A stretch of 64,000 nucleotides of DNA from contig OX392535.1 in assembly GCA_947623455.1 (NCBI GenBank), positions 38,650,688 through 38,714,687 of the forward strand, given 5' to 3'. The translations under genes were made by a program, and so were the position numbers. The notes below the pieces were generated by a model. The model was given only the letters and a program-made list of their open reading frames with translations. It had not been told where the DNA came from and did not search any database. The stretch comes from Mimachlamys varia (Eukaryota > Mollusca > Bivalvia > Pectinida > Pectinidae). Shown here piece after piece: positions 13,501-28,500 of this stretch (positions are counted from its first letter, which is position 1; the number at the start of each line of letters is the position of its first letter).

Positions 13501-16500
13501 GAAGATTAAAGAAAGGTGTCTTTACAGATCCAAAAGCCATTCTTGGGTGCAAAGATGAAGGTGATGTTGGTCCTCCTTCCAAGAAATTAAGACAAGGTTG
13601 GTATAATTAACAGGCAGAACTTAATGTATTAGCTATCTTTTCCAGCTGACCAAATGACAATGAATTGCAAAATTTACTCTTCAGTATCAAACTAGGCACT
13701 TAGGCCAACATTTAGGGTTATGCTAAATCTGTCATGATTGGGACACCTTTGGTGATAATCATAATCATAAGCGATGTGTCCTAAAATGTAAAATTGGTTC
13801 CATCACTTTCTTTCCCTCCATACATGTGAGCGCCAACACAGAGTTTGGTGGCAATTTTGCTTTTTTTAATATTATAAAACAGTTTTGAATTGTTAGGTGA
13901 AAATTGAGTCAGTCTAGGAACCCTAATTATAACAGACTTTTCTTTCTGAGGTCTGTTACTTAGCATTGATATTTCATGATATTCTCGTGGCATTTTGTAT
14001 GGACTGCATTTGTGTAGCAGTAAAAAAGAAATATGCCATGTAAAGTTTCTTTCTTACTTTGTAGCTCGATTACCTTTCAAACCTTTGGAACAAAAACCAC
14101 AGATTGTTTCCCCACAAGGACCTAAAAAGAGAAAACTGTCTGATGGTGAATCCCCTAGTGCCAAACTGCACAAGAACCACAAACAAGAGCGCCAGCCATC
14201 TGGAGAGAACAAGCTCCTTACACAGTGTATGGTTGATCATGATCCCGAAGTTAGCTCAAGCTCAGAGGCAGAAAATATTCCTGTCGGATTTTCAAATCGT
14301 ATTCGCAACACCTTGGAGCGATTTGTGAGAAAGGGTCCCCAGGAGGAGATAAGCTCTACTAATGATTGTATAACTTGTATTGACCCTGAAGACAAAACCA
14401 CTTTGTCTGATAATGTTGCTGAAAAACAGGAAAATTCTGACGATATGTCTGATAATGTTGCTGAAAAACAGGAAAATTCCGATGATATCCAAAATGATAT
14501 TGTCAAAGAAGACCCTGTGCTCGATACATCCAAGGTTGAGGAAAATTCTGGTAACCCAGAAAAGCCAAATGAGTCTAACAAGTTACAGCTAACTTCAGTT
14601 GAAGATTCAGACAATATTTCAGGATCTTGTTCTCCAGAAAAAGTACCAGAAATTGTACAAGAAGATGGAAAAGATGTAGAGCCAAAGGATGATAATTCAA
14701 AAATACAACCCAAGAAGGATGAAGAAATTGTCTCGGATGAACTGATGGAAGATGTGTCGGCTAATGATGAAAAAGATGTTTCAACAGAAGATTCTGCAAA
14801 GGAAACTGAAACAGAAGATGCGTCAGTGAATGAAGAAGAAAGTGTATCATCATCCCAAGATGAAAAATTCAACACCCCTGCCAAAACTAAACAAAACTCG
14901 ACAGCCCCTGAAGCTGGAGTGAACCAGGCAGCTTCGGTGAGCCCAACATCCACAGTAAAAGCTCCCTGTCCTATGACCCCTGTGCTACAGAGCCCAGAAA
15001 GCTGCAGTGACGGTACTCCGAAGTCAGGAAAGAAAGCTGTACGGACAAAGGTATACAGTGCATTCCTCTTGATATCATAATAATAATAATAATAATATAC
15101 AACATTTATATAGCGCTCTATATAATTTGTAAAATTACTCTAAAGCGCTTCACAACATGTAGATAATAATTTGATACTTACACTGCATAAATAAAGAAGT
15201 TATTACAATCTAAGCTAATGTGATAATATAAAAATTTGCATATAAATACGAACTACATCTACTGTAGATAAACAAATGTCAGTATATACATGACGTCTAA
15301 GTTGTCCCTAATATGCAGACGTGAAAAGGTACGTCTTCAGAAGTTTCTTGAATTTGGCCAGAGTATTTGTTTTTCGGATAGCGGATGGTAATCTATTCCA
15401 CAACGTGGCCGAAACTTTCCCAAAACACCGGTTTCCATAGGTCACAGTACGAGATTTTGGGACACACAACAATGATTCTGTCTTCGACCTCAGTGATCGT
15501 GACGGCTGATACAGGGTAACTAGCTCCCGTATGTACTGGGGAGCTGTTCCATCAAGTGCCTTGTATGTGTATACCAAGATTTTGTATTGTGACCTGTATT
15601 GCACAGGTAGCCAGTGCAATGAATACAGAACAGGAGTGATGTGTTCTCTCTTTCTAACCCTAGAAACGAGACGTGCTGCTGTGTTCTGGACCTTCTGTAG
15701 GCGACTTGTCAATTTGTCAGATATACCACAGAGTAGGGCATTTCCATAGTCCAGCCGTGAGGTAACAAGTGAATGAACCAAAATCTTGCATGCATCGGCA
15801 GTTATAAACTGCCGTATACAGCCGATGTTCCTGATCTGGTAGTAACAGGATTTGGCGATAGCATTCACTTGTTTCTCCATGTTCAGTGAACTATCAAAGT
15901 ACACCCCTAGATTTTTAACAGTTGGGACAGCCTCTACAGTACTTGTTCCGACCTTGAGCTGGAGAGCCGTTGATTGCTTACACTTTGGAGAAAAGACGAT
16001 CAGTTCCGTCTTTTCCTGATTTAGTTTTAGCATGTTGGCATTCATCCAGCTTCTGATGTCTGTCAGACAAGCTTCCAGATTTTCTGATACGGTGTCCCAG
16101 CTGTCCTGTGGTCTGATGACCATGTAAATCTGTGTGTCATCAGCATAACAATGATAGCAAAGGTTATGTCTATGACAAATCTCACCGATTGGTTTTGAAT
16201 ACATGCAGTATTTACGGGGTCCTAACACCGACCCTTGAGGAACCCCATAATCCAGCATGCTGTCACGTGAAACAGAAGATCCGATAGCAATACACTGCCG
16301 TCGATCACCTAGATTTGTCAAGACAAAAACATGATATTAACAGGAATGTGACATTAAGAGAAACATGTTTTTCCACTAAATCTAGTGCATTTCCAATCTC
16401 CATATCTAAAAGTAAGCTATTCAATGTACATAATGAAGATGTTTCAATATATAGATAACATTATTTCAATTATAAATCATTTTTGGGTTATTTTTTATTT

Positions 16501-19500
16501 TCTATGCAGCATCTTGTACAAGTTGTATCTGAAATCAATGGTAATGCCAATATTTTCTGGATATTTTATGTGATTGGTTAAAAAAACATGACATTAAGAG
16601 GAATTCATCTCAAAATACATGATATTAACCAAATGAAATTACAAACTGGTAGATAAGAGAGAAAAATCATGCTTGGAGAAAACATGATATAAAGAGGAAT
16701 ATGATATTAACAGGGGTGATATTAAGTGGAGTCCACTGTAATAGTATATTCTGCAAAACCAGAAAACTGAATTTGTTCAAGACAATTAATTCTGTGAACA
16801 TATTTTTTATTTACATGTATTATGTTAGTTTATATATTGTGTAAAACTTAAGATTAATTTGATTTAGCGAAATGTATGTCATTGACTTAGGACCATTTCC
16901 ATATTTTGTTTTGTTAGTCACAATTACATACGTTTTCATCCTTTAAAAATCAAGTCTGATCACTTTATTTTCATCGTAAACTTTTGAAAAAATTTGATTT
17001 CATTTATAGCTCTTTTTATTTTGCCCTGCCTTGTTTGACATGATATGACTTGCAAAATGTCCACAATATTTGGTATTGAGCAGAACTCATAATGACATCG
17101 CTACATTTAACAAAATTAATGTATTTTGAGGTGTTCACTTTTATAATAAGCACATTCAATATAATGTTGTAGTTGATCTTTAGATTAAAATGAAAAGTTT
17201 AAGTGACATGCATTCATTGTATCACCTCTATTTTCTCAGGTGTCTGCTGCAAAACTGAAAGAAAAAGAAGACCTAAGACAAAAAATCAAGGAAGAAAGGG
17301 AAAAGAAACTTGAGGAGAAGAGACTGAAGAAAGAGGAGGAACGTCTTGAAAAGGAAGAGAAAAGGAAAGAGCGAGAGGAAGCAAAAGCTCTTAAAGAAAA
17401 ACAGAAAGAAGAAGAAAAGGTTCTTGATATTAATTTCACATTAGCGTAAAATTTTGTGTTGCTTCCAGGGTTCTCATTAAAAGCTGGTTGCCGGCAAAAG
17501 TAGCCTGTTTTTCACCGACTTTGAAACTTTGAAAATTCAACCAGTTATTGCAAAACTTTGTGGGAACACTGGTTTCAGTTTCAGGAGCTGTGCTTCCCAT
17601 AACACTAAACAGGCCTTAGAAATTAACTGAAGGGTTAGGTTCAAACTTTATCTACAGTACACTTCAGGTGTTATGATACTGAAAAATCTTCAAAGTGTAG
17701 TGTTACTAGCATCTTAAAAACAATAATAGCAAAACAATGACACACCAGCTTTAAGTGAAGGATCTAAGTTAGAATTTTGACTCATCCATCAGTAAACTAC
17801 GCATTCTTCATAGGTATATAAAGTATTGTGTCAAATGAAAGATTTCGTTCAAAGTAATTTTGATTTTTTCAGAGAATTTTACTTTGAAAACTTGTATATA
17901 TTCTTTCTAGGAAAAGAAAGAGAAGGAAAGACTGGAAAAGTTGCAGTTAAAAGAAGAAGAAAAAAAGAAAAAGCAAGAGCAACAAGAGTAAGGACTATTC
18001 CAAAAATACATGTGCTTATGAGACTTGAGGGAGTATTCTTGTGACCATGGTTATCCATTAATTATTTTCCCTTTCCTCATCACATGTAAAGAAACCTTGA
18101 AGTACACTAGGCAAACATGATATTTTCAGTTGATTTATGTACAACAACCCATGTTCTTTTTTAAAAAAACAATTGTATGGTTTAGAAGACACTTTTTCAA
18201 TGACCCCCACCACTAATGGAATATTTAAGTGAATTTTTGCAGTAAAGCAGAGGGCATTTATTTTTTATGAGCAGTGACATTGTTGTAAATATGCAGGATA
18301 ACAGTTTGTATTTAGATATGTAAGTTGCAGACTGGAATATTTTTTAAGTTTATTTTTCTCAATTAGATTTGTTAAGTTTGTGTGCTGTTTATCAAAGGCA
18401 GTGTGCAAATGCCACATCTATATTTGGCAAGCAACAGAGTTGCATTTCTTGAATTGTAACTGTTTTATTTCATTTTTAGGGCAAAGTTGGAGGAGAAAAG
18501 AAAGAAAGATGAGGAACTTAAACTCAAGAAAGAAGAGAAAATAAGGGAAGAAGAAGAAAAAGTAATGGTCATAAAATCCAGTATTTAGCCCACCATCATC
18601 AGATGGTGGGCTGTTTCAATCACCCTGTGTCTGGTCCGTCGTCCGTCCTTAAACAATTTTTGTTACTTCTACTTCTTGAGAAGTACTGGATGGATCATTC
18701 TCAAATTTGATATACAGGTTCCCCTTCAGCCTTGGTCCTAATAGACCTGAAATGTTTGTTGTGTATAAATATTCATGGTTTCTGTTGAAAATAAATTTTA
18801 ACAAATAAGTGATTTATATTTCTAAAATTTGTTAATATAGGATATCCATGAAACGATCTTAATTGACTTCAAACCATGGAGAGCATCAACAGACAATTTG
18901 TGTTATACAGTGTACCCTCATTATACCGCCACCTTTCTTCTACAGCAAATATGGCAGTATAATGAGGGTGGCGATCGTATCAAATTATGAAAATTATAAC
19001 CATGACTTAAATTGCATTATAGATTGCATTTCCAACATTTTATTAAAAACAAGCTAAGTATTATCAGGGCTCTACAATATTATTTTTTCACACTTGTCCG
19101 TTTGGGCAAGTGATTCTAAAATCTACTTGTCCGACAGCCAAATGCACCTGTCCAAACTTTTCCCACTAACTTGCAGAAAAATGTCAGCGTGTTTCCAATA
19201 TAAACAGTCAGATCAATCTTTGTCATGTAATTATACGCTTATATATAGGGCGATCTCTTAAATACAAACGCAACAGCGATTCAGATTTTCATGTTCGGAA
19301 CACATCTGGGTTTACCGCGATCTCTTTGATACAAACACAACAGCGATTCAGATTATCATATTCGGAACACATCTGGGTTTTTAAATAACATACCAATAGC
19401 TTACCTCCTCGAATCCCGAATGTGGCCATCGTAGTTCAATCGATCTTTTTGAAGTCACATTTAATTGAAAAACGAAATGAACAACTCTTGAATTTTGTAA

Positions 19501-22500
19501 GAAAGACATTTTAATCTTTTTTGCCATTTCTAAAAACATAGTTTCTGCTAAAAATCACTTGTCCGAGCGGGCAAGTGAGTATCCTGATGTACTTGTCCGA
19601 CAGAGATTTGTACTGGTACGGACAAGCGTAATTGTCGAGCCCTGATTATATCGTCATATAAATCTACATTGACACAAATTTATAACTGAAAATAGTTATT
19701 GATTTGCTTTTGCCGCATGCCATTCCAAATGGAACACTTAAGAGTTCCTTGATCTCCAAAAACAGAACAATATGGCGTTATCGTCGAGGGAAATATGTAG
19801 CGATTCGGGACGTTTGTATTTTAAAGGGTGTGGCGGATGGCGATATGCGAGGGTGGCGAACTTAACGAGGGAATAATTTAGGACAGAAATCCATTCTATA
19901 GGTTCGGGTGGCGAGGGTACACTGTTTAAGGAAATATTCTCCATTGTAATATTAAAAATGTACCCTTTAATGTGTGAAGATGCTGTCAGATTGCTACCAC
20001 ACTCTCGGCAGTTTATTTTGTCTTTAATGTATGGGATTTACTGAAAACACAAGTACTGTACAAAACTATTACTTCTGTTTCAAGGAGAAGAAGGCTTCAA
20101 AGACCAAGCAGGCCTTCCAGAGTTTTTTCATCAACAAGCAGAGAGTCTCTCCCGTCTCAAAGGTGAGAAACATGTCACAGTAAATAAAGAATTATTCTAC
20201 TGTAAATGTTATGATACTTCTATAGTACTTTTAAACACAAAAGCAGTGTGCAAAAGTACTGATAGACCGAGGCCACAGAAAAACCTGCCGGTCTTTGCAA
20301 AATGCTAGTACAGTAGACCTGATGTCTAAGCAATTTAACTGCTCATGAATGTCGAAAAAGTATGAAAACTGTTTGAATAAGTCATATCAATTGCATTTCT
20401 CTTGCACGTTGTTCATTTCCTGACTTGTCTGGGTGAATTTGTCATTGGAAATCAATTTTTTTCAAACATCGGTTGAAGGAGGGGAGATCACTCTGTTTCA
20501 AGTGGTTCATTGACACTGGTGAAAAAATTCAGTCTAAGAACATTTTGTTTGGTCTATGCAAATTGAAATGTCCATAGACCTATTGTCTATGGAACTTTGT
20601 GAATTACTTTCGCACACTGCAAAAGGCCGTTGGTTGGACAGATATAATTCTGTAGCCTCTTTAATATTTCTCTGACATACTTTTACAACAAGGCTTCTTA
20701 TTAAGTCAATATAAACTTTGCATTTTCTATTGATAATGTAACCCTTTAATTTGTATCAGCAGAAATGATATTTTAACCTTTAAGCTGATCATGAAATTTT
20801 TCCTTGTAGGTTAATGAGACCAAAAGTTTGTTCATGCCATTTGAAGTTAAGAAGGACATGAAACTGGCACCATTCTGTCCGAGGAAACGCTTGGAGGATG
20901 AAGCAGCCGCGACACTGGACCAGCTGTGTTATGAACAGGTCAATAATGTACAGATAACAGATTTTAAATAGCCTAGGCCGAATGATGAATGAATTACCAG
21001 GTCTGGGCAGAATGATGCGTCAATGCATCACGGAAGTGGAAATATTTTGAAACAATTTTGAGTTGATAAAATATGCATATCAAATAATTTCTTTGTGATT
21101 GTATGTACCAATATAAATAATGGAATTTTAGAGATGTCACTAGCTAATGTACTGTTAGCTCATTATGGAGCTGTTTTGATGAGAAGGACTAATGTCAGTG
21201 TAGGTCTTTATTAAGCATCACACTTTGGGTTTAAGTTTTTGGGCAAGATTTTCTGTCACCATTTAAAAAATTTCAGGCATTATTTTGGACTGTTTATTCC
21301 TATAAGGAGCATAATCAACTTGAAAGTTTAACAGCAGCTATGTTAACATTTCTAAGCAAATAAATTCAGTATTTCTGCTGATATGGGGTCATAAGTACTG
21401 TATTTAGCTTGTTTCACTGAAAGGTAAAGAAGTAGACTAGATAAACTGATATTGTATTGATGGTCTGAGCTAGACATATTAATCGGAATGGTTTCTCATT
21501 GAAATTGTTTTCTCTTAACAGTCTACTGACAGCCCCCTGTACATTAAGGAGCTCCAAACTGGAAAAATACGTCCAAGAAAATATAAAGCTGTTGACAGGT
21601 ATTTAACCTCTTTAAATCTTTGCCTGCTGCGGACGGGAAATCCTGCCCGGCTGATCTTCTCAAAAGTACAATAGCGTGGTTCTGTGTTTTTCAATAAAAA
21701 TTTTATAGATATCTTTGGAGATTTTCTGAATACACTGTTAGCGGATGACATTATTCATTTTACCAGTGGTAGGATATAAATTGCCTGGGTCTATGGGAGA
21801 TAACTCTATTAAACAGCAGGGAAATCGTTGAACAGAATCCAAACTCTGAGACAATCTGATTAAATACAGATCCTTGTTCTCGCTCCGTTTTACAATAATC
21901 TGACAACATCCCATAAGAGGTCACGTTCAGATGACCTTTGTCGCCTCTTTACTTAACACGCAAATATTTTTCGAATGACCTGTCATCTTGCAGCAAGCCG
22001 TTTCGTCGCATCATTCCACATGAACATTTTGGTGACAAAATGACTAAACGAACAAATGCGATTATGCGAGCTTTGTCGCCTCAAAATTTCACTGTCAAGA
22101 TTCTGACAGTAGTAATTGGATTGGCTAATGCAAAAGTTCATCAGGACATGACCCCTATGGGATTTTCTCATATCTTAACGCAGCAGAGAGAAGTTTACGA
22201 AACAGCGCGGAGATCAAAATATGATTTTAATCAGATTGAACTTCGAGAGATTAGGGACACAGATTGTGACTACAGAGCTAACTTTATATGTCTTTTTCAG
22301 GAAACTAAATATGGGTGATGATGATGTGGTGCTAGTACATGACTCGGAGTCCGTCAAGAAGGTGACGTACCATTGTAAACTGCTCCAATTCCACACCAAC
22401 TACAGACCACCTTACTACGGGACATGGAGGAAAAAAAGTCAAACTGTCAGTCCTAGGAATCCATGGAAACAAGACAAGGTATACAGGATTGTAGTAACTT

Positions 22501-25500
22501 GCTGAATTGCAGTGTCCAGTATCAATATTTCACTTCAAACAATTTCTTCTCAATAACCAAAAGCCTGTAGCATGCTTGGATGAAGCACTACCAAGTTTGT
22601 TCTGATGAATGACTTTGACCCATTTTCACATGTGTCAAATGTCTTAAAGTCTTAAAAAACTTCTTCTCAATAATAACCAAAGGCCCATGTTACTGATATT
22701 TGGGCCACTAGCATGCTGGGATGAATGGCTGGAATTTGACAAGGGATTCCAATTATCCTATACATATTTTTGTTCAGAGTACAATAAATATAAATTAATC
22801 ATTATAGTATTTTACAGCAACCAAAAATAGGGAGAGGCTTAATTGTGACGGTCCCCCTGATCATATTTGTCTGTCATCTTGGATTATTCTGCTGTTTTGA
22901 TCGATGAACTCAAAAAAACACTGTACATGTGTAATTCTAGTTAGTCCCCTGCTGGTTAAACCTATAGTGTTTGTCTCCAGGTGTTGGTAACTTCAGAAAT
23001 GATTGATGAATTTGGTTGAAAATTTATACGATGCTAGCTTATGAGGTAATATAGTGTGGGATTGAGTTTGAGGTCAAAAAGGTCACTGTTGCTAAAAATA
23101 GATATTTTCGTCAAAACATGGTTTCCAGATGATAATTTCAGAAAAAATTGATGGATTTGATTGAAACTTCATACAATGTTAGCTTATGTGGTAATACAAA
23201 GTGGGATTGAGTTTGGGGTCGAAAGGTCATCTACCAAAGTCACTTGCTTGAAATAGATTTTTTTAGTCGAATTTGGTTTCCAGGTTATAACGTCTGAATT
23301 TTAGAAAGGATTGATGAATTTGTTTGAAGTTAATACACTATTATTTAATCGATAAATAGAAAATATAGGATGGAAATCCAACAAGTAATAGAAAATTTTA
23401 TTTTGGAATACTCTGGCAATGTAAATATTTTAATGGAATAGACCTAATTTCCGATACTTGCATACCAAGTCAAAAACTCAAAGCAAATGTCACTGTTGCT
23501 AACATAAGGTTTTGTCACGATATTCTCATTTCACACTCAGCCTGATTAAACAGTTAAGAAATGATAGCTAAAATCAGGCATTGCTATCCGCGGGATGCAA
23601 CACTAACTGTAAGCTTGTTAAGAATAGGAGACATATTTATGTATAAATCTTACAAAAATTATGAAGTTGATTAGGGCAGCTACCTTTGTTTACTGTAGTG
23701 TGAGAGCCTATTGATAAATTTGCGATAAAACATGATAGGAAAGCAAACTTGAACATGTATTAATACTGTGACTTGTATTTCAGGATCTGTTTGACTACGA
23801 GGTAGAAAGTGATGATGAGTGGGAGGAGGAGGAGCCAGGAGAGAGCTTATCTGGATCAGAGGTATGTTAATCTTCACTGTTATAATGCAGATATTGTTGT
23901 GAAAATGGATTTGTAGAGGGGTCGAGCTGACTTCTCTGTAGCTCGTGCAGCAGGTTGACTCGCCCCGAAGGTGTTGAGCTGCTGTGCGTGACGGCATTGG
24001 GTGTAGTCTACACCTGGTCAAGTCACTAAATATTTACTTGCTGTTTGGTCTGATCGTAGACTACACTTACCTTTGATAGCAAACTATATAATTGTCATAT
24101 AAGTTGAAGCTTCTCACAACAATATTTATAAAGCTTTCTGTATCTGCCATTAAACAGTGTTTGTCTGTCAACTTTTTCTTTAAAAAGCATATATAGTCCT
24201 TAAAGCATCCTTAGGCCTGTGAGATTCAATTTTGCATAAATGGTGGATGTGGCCCTCCATCTTTTATAATGTTATCACATGAGCGGATGGCGAGAAGTAT
24301 CCAGGCGAAATCTCTAGTAGTTTTGACCTCAAACTCGATATGAAGAAGTTTACTGCAATGATAGCTTAACAGATAGGACTGGGATGATACACCGATGCAT
24401 CGGTGAATCGCGGTACACTTCAACATGATACAAGTATCGATCCAAAGAAGCAAATTACGATACGGTATCGATCCGCTATATTTTTGTGAAAAACAAAAAG
24501 CGTAGCTTCATATTATCATTTGAAATCCATTAAACAAAGCTTTTAAATTAAAATAATTGTAAACACCGAAAGATCGAAAATTCTGAAAGTGAAAGTACTT
24601 GCGAGTCTCGTTTCCGGGAATGGAGCACTATGTTAGGAAGCGTTTGATTGGTCGTTTCATGATGACTGTTTCATGGTTAGCCAATCAAATAGTAGATTAC
24701 AAAACCATTGCTAGACTAACTGTGTTTATAAATGGACGACTGGGATGAGCTAGTTACGCCGCAAGGCACAAAATCGTCCCGTGTGTAAGACATTCAGTCA
24801 TCCTGTTTACAAAGACAAAGATGGCAGTGGCATCAGGAAGACTGACAAAACAAAATCGAAGTGTTTAATTTGAAACTGTGACAATATAAAGCTTCATGTA
24901 TTACATCATGTTTTACATATTAGTTAATGTTTTATTCTTCAAGTCCAGATATGTTGAAATTTAGTTGTATTCTACTAGTCAAGATGCAATGCATTTTTAT
25001 GTTTCCTCAGTTCTATAGTCAGTTCATACAATACTCAAATGATTGAGCCTATGGCAAGAGGTTGAAAGTACTGTTTAGAATGGTTTTGTTACTTGTCAAA
25101 CTTTCTGTTTAACAAATAAATAGAATTTGAAAAAAAAATCACACATTGAAGTTGTTCATTGCTTTGACAATACCATAAATAAAGTATCGTGATACGTATC
25201 GGATCGTAGGTGAGGTATCGTGATACGTATCGGATCGTGCAATCACTGTATCGTCCAAGCCCTATTAACAGATAAGTTTGGTAACCTGAATTATAAGAAT
25301 GTTATTTATAGAGTTATGGCCCTTTATCACATTGCAAAATAAAAATGTTTTCAATTAATTAAACTTCAATCTTCTCAGGAAGATTCATTGCCATAATAGT
25401 TTGGACGTGTTTGATAACCACTTTTGTCCAACGTTTTTTATTGAGTTACGGCCCTTTATGTATAACCATATTGACAACTGCTCATTCAATGATTGATGGG

Positions 25501-28500
25501 CGAGTTATAATCTACTTTCACAGTATCCTTGATAAAAATGTTACAGGTTAGTGGATGATTAATTAGAGATTAATATTGGTGTCGTCAGGGAGAAGAGGAG
25601 GAGGATGGTGGCGATGGAGAGGATGAAGATGACTGGATGGTTCCCCATGGCTACCTGTCAGATGATGAGGGATGTCAAGCAGATGAAGATGTGTGTAGTT
25701 TTAATGACTTGTCACTCTTTTATTGAAACAATTCTTAATTATTCTTTAATGCAACTTCACATCAAATTTATATTTCAAAAGTATGAATGTCACTACAGCT
25801 AGTGGGGTTTTTAACGTGTATATAAAAATAAGCATCAGATGCTCCTCCAAATGCTGGTTAAGAAATATTCAAATGTTAGCTGAAAAAGACTTGGGATATG
25901 GAAATCCTTATGATATCTTAACATTATCAAACAAGATAAAATTGTATTTAAGGTCAAAAATGATGATTCTGTAAGGTATCCTGTAAGCCCAGCAATGATT
26001 TTTTTTTTTTTGGAACTAAGTGCTTGTAATCATATTCTAAAAATGCTTATATTGGAAAAGTGTTTAAGTATAATTTTATCACCATCTCAATAGGAGAAAT
26101 AAAGTAAATTCTTGCAAGTCCTTTTTAAGGTCACCTGGCCCCGGTTTCATCAACGTTCCTTAACTTAAGGAGGCTCCTTAACTTAAAAATCTCCATAAGA
26201 AAGCATTACAGAATTTAAGGGGAAAATCTTAAGTTTAGGAGTTTTCCTTAAATTCTATAATGCTTTCTTTTGGAGATTTTTAAGTTAGGGAGTTTCCTTA
26301 AGTTAAGGAACATTGATGAAACCGGTGCCTGAGACATGTTATCTGTTCAATTACCGAATCAAAGAGTATGCATCCCTTTCCAAAATCTGACAAATATGTT
26401 GCAGGACTCTTATGTGAAAAAAGACAGCATAGTTTTTTGCAAGTAAGTTGAACTTATACAATAAAAATGTATGATGATGATTTCTGACAGGTAAGCCCAG
26501 AGATGATGAAGGCTGCACGACAGGCCAAGCTCGAATCCTGGGAAAGTGAACTGAAGCGTCAGACCAAGGCTGCACTACCAATCATCATCGGCTGTGTGTG
26601 GGAACAAGCTGTGCACAGTCTCCAGAAGCAGGTCCAAGAAACATTGGAGAGTTACAAGGTAAGGTCTGGACATCCCAGCAAGTTCTGTTGGTGTAAGGAA
26701 AATAGATTTCATAACAATGACATATTGAATTAGTATGTACTGTAGGATAAGTGTATTACTCCTAGTCATCGTAAATTTCATCATAGATAAAGGTAAAAAT
26801 ATCTTTTTAAAACATTCAAAGGTGTTTGCCATGGTGATCTATCAAATCCATCTCTTAAATGTTAAGCATTTGTTTTGTAATTATTAAGCAAAGTTGGTCA
26901 GAATCAAACAAGGTATCGGTAAACCCAACCTTAAAACATCCAAAGGTGAAGGTAAAGTTTTACATCCCATAAATACTTAACATTTTGTTATTACATAGTA
27001 AAGCACAGTTTTAAAAGCAAAGTTGGTCAATATCAGGCATGGCGTCATCTGACCAAACTCCCAGGTCATTGGAGCAAAGGTCAAGGTCAAATTTACATTT
27101 GTTAACTGCTTAGAGTTCGTTTTGAAATGATATTATTATAATTATTTTGAATATTCTATCTGGGCATTATTTCCAATAGTGCCCTGGGGTCAGTTTTAGG
27201 ACAGCTGTGTTATTCATGGGAGACTGGTTGAGACCAGAATGGGCTGTGTTTGAGTCAGCAATATTTCCTTGTAATCGTTTCAGGCTGTGTGTTTGAGTGC
27301 TGACCCTATACCCACCACGTATACTGGAGCTATGAACAGTAAACTGGACAGTTCTCCCTCGGAGAAGGGTTGTGCTACACCCAAGAATGGCATGATCAAA
27401 CCTGTTCCTGAAGAAGGTGAGAGTTTTACCAGTGATCAGTTTATCTAGCACCCATAGAAATTTGTGACACACAATGTTGTAGCTACATTCTTGTAAGATC
27501 AGAGCAATTTGAATGTAATGAATAGCAAAACATCATTAAAGAAAAGTTCATTGTTTTGAAGCATGTAAAAACTGCTGTGTAAGGCGTGACCAAAAAACTA
27601 ATTTTATGTATTTTAAATGTTTACTTCCCAAGTTTACTGCCAGCATTTGAAGTATATAAATATGAGGAAATATAAGAATGGTTATTGGGAATAGAAATTT
27701 ACACAAAACATATGTTGGAAATAATCTGTAAAGACTGACAACAATATCCTTCTTAATATGACCAAAGTTAATAGACTCGGTGTCATTTGTCAAAAAAGAA
27801 AAAGCTGATAAAACAAATTAAAATACTTTTGTTCTCTTTCACAGCGATGCCAGATTTGATTCGCTTGGTCCATGGAAACTTGGCTGGAATAAAGAAGCTG
27901 ATTAAAAGATTCAGAACATTTTGGGGACAAAAGGTCTCTGGTGACCAAACCCCAGCCTCACCTGCAGAGTCCAAGATGGAAGTTGATACCCCGGAAGTGA
28001 AAGAGAAAGAAGGAGAAACACCCATTGAAAAAACAACTGCTATGGATACATCTGAAATTATTGATGATGTTCACACATACTGTATATCTAAGCGTCAGCT
28101 GGAATTAAAGATATCGTCCATAGCCGTTCGCGAGAAGCGTGCCGCATACAAGAAAGTGTGTTGGTATGTACACGACAACCTACTACAACAGTACAGTCTG
28201 TCTGAACTTCCTGTGCCTAACATACAAGAATCTGACAATGAAACCCCCAAGCCCAAATCTGAGGAGCCGACTACACCCACCACTTCCCTCAAAACACCCA
28301 AGGTGTCCATCACACAGTTTGCAAGACCCATGTCTCCCTCAGAAATCGCAGCTCAGCATGCCGCTGTGGCAGCAAAACAAGCGGCAGAGGCATCAGCCAG
28401 ATTAGCAGCACTAGAAGCTGCATCAAAACAGGCGGCACTTGAAGCAGTGGCTAAACAGCAAGCGTTGGAGGCTGCCATGCGCCAGGCAGCCGTGGTCAAT

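Noticed and set aside
14237..14953. 238-codon minus-strand serine-rich frame
   Set aside because: It is the antisense shadow of the acidic CHAF1A exon 3; its composition is explained by complementing Glu/Asp codons.
21938..22318. 126-codon plus-strand open frame before CHAF1A exon 10
   Set aside because: It runs from intron into the exon in a different frame from the CHAF1A protein, shows no domain, and the CHAF1A splice phases fit perfectly without it.
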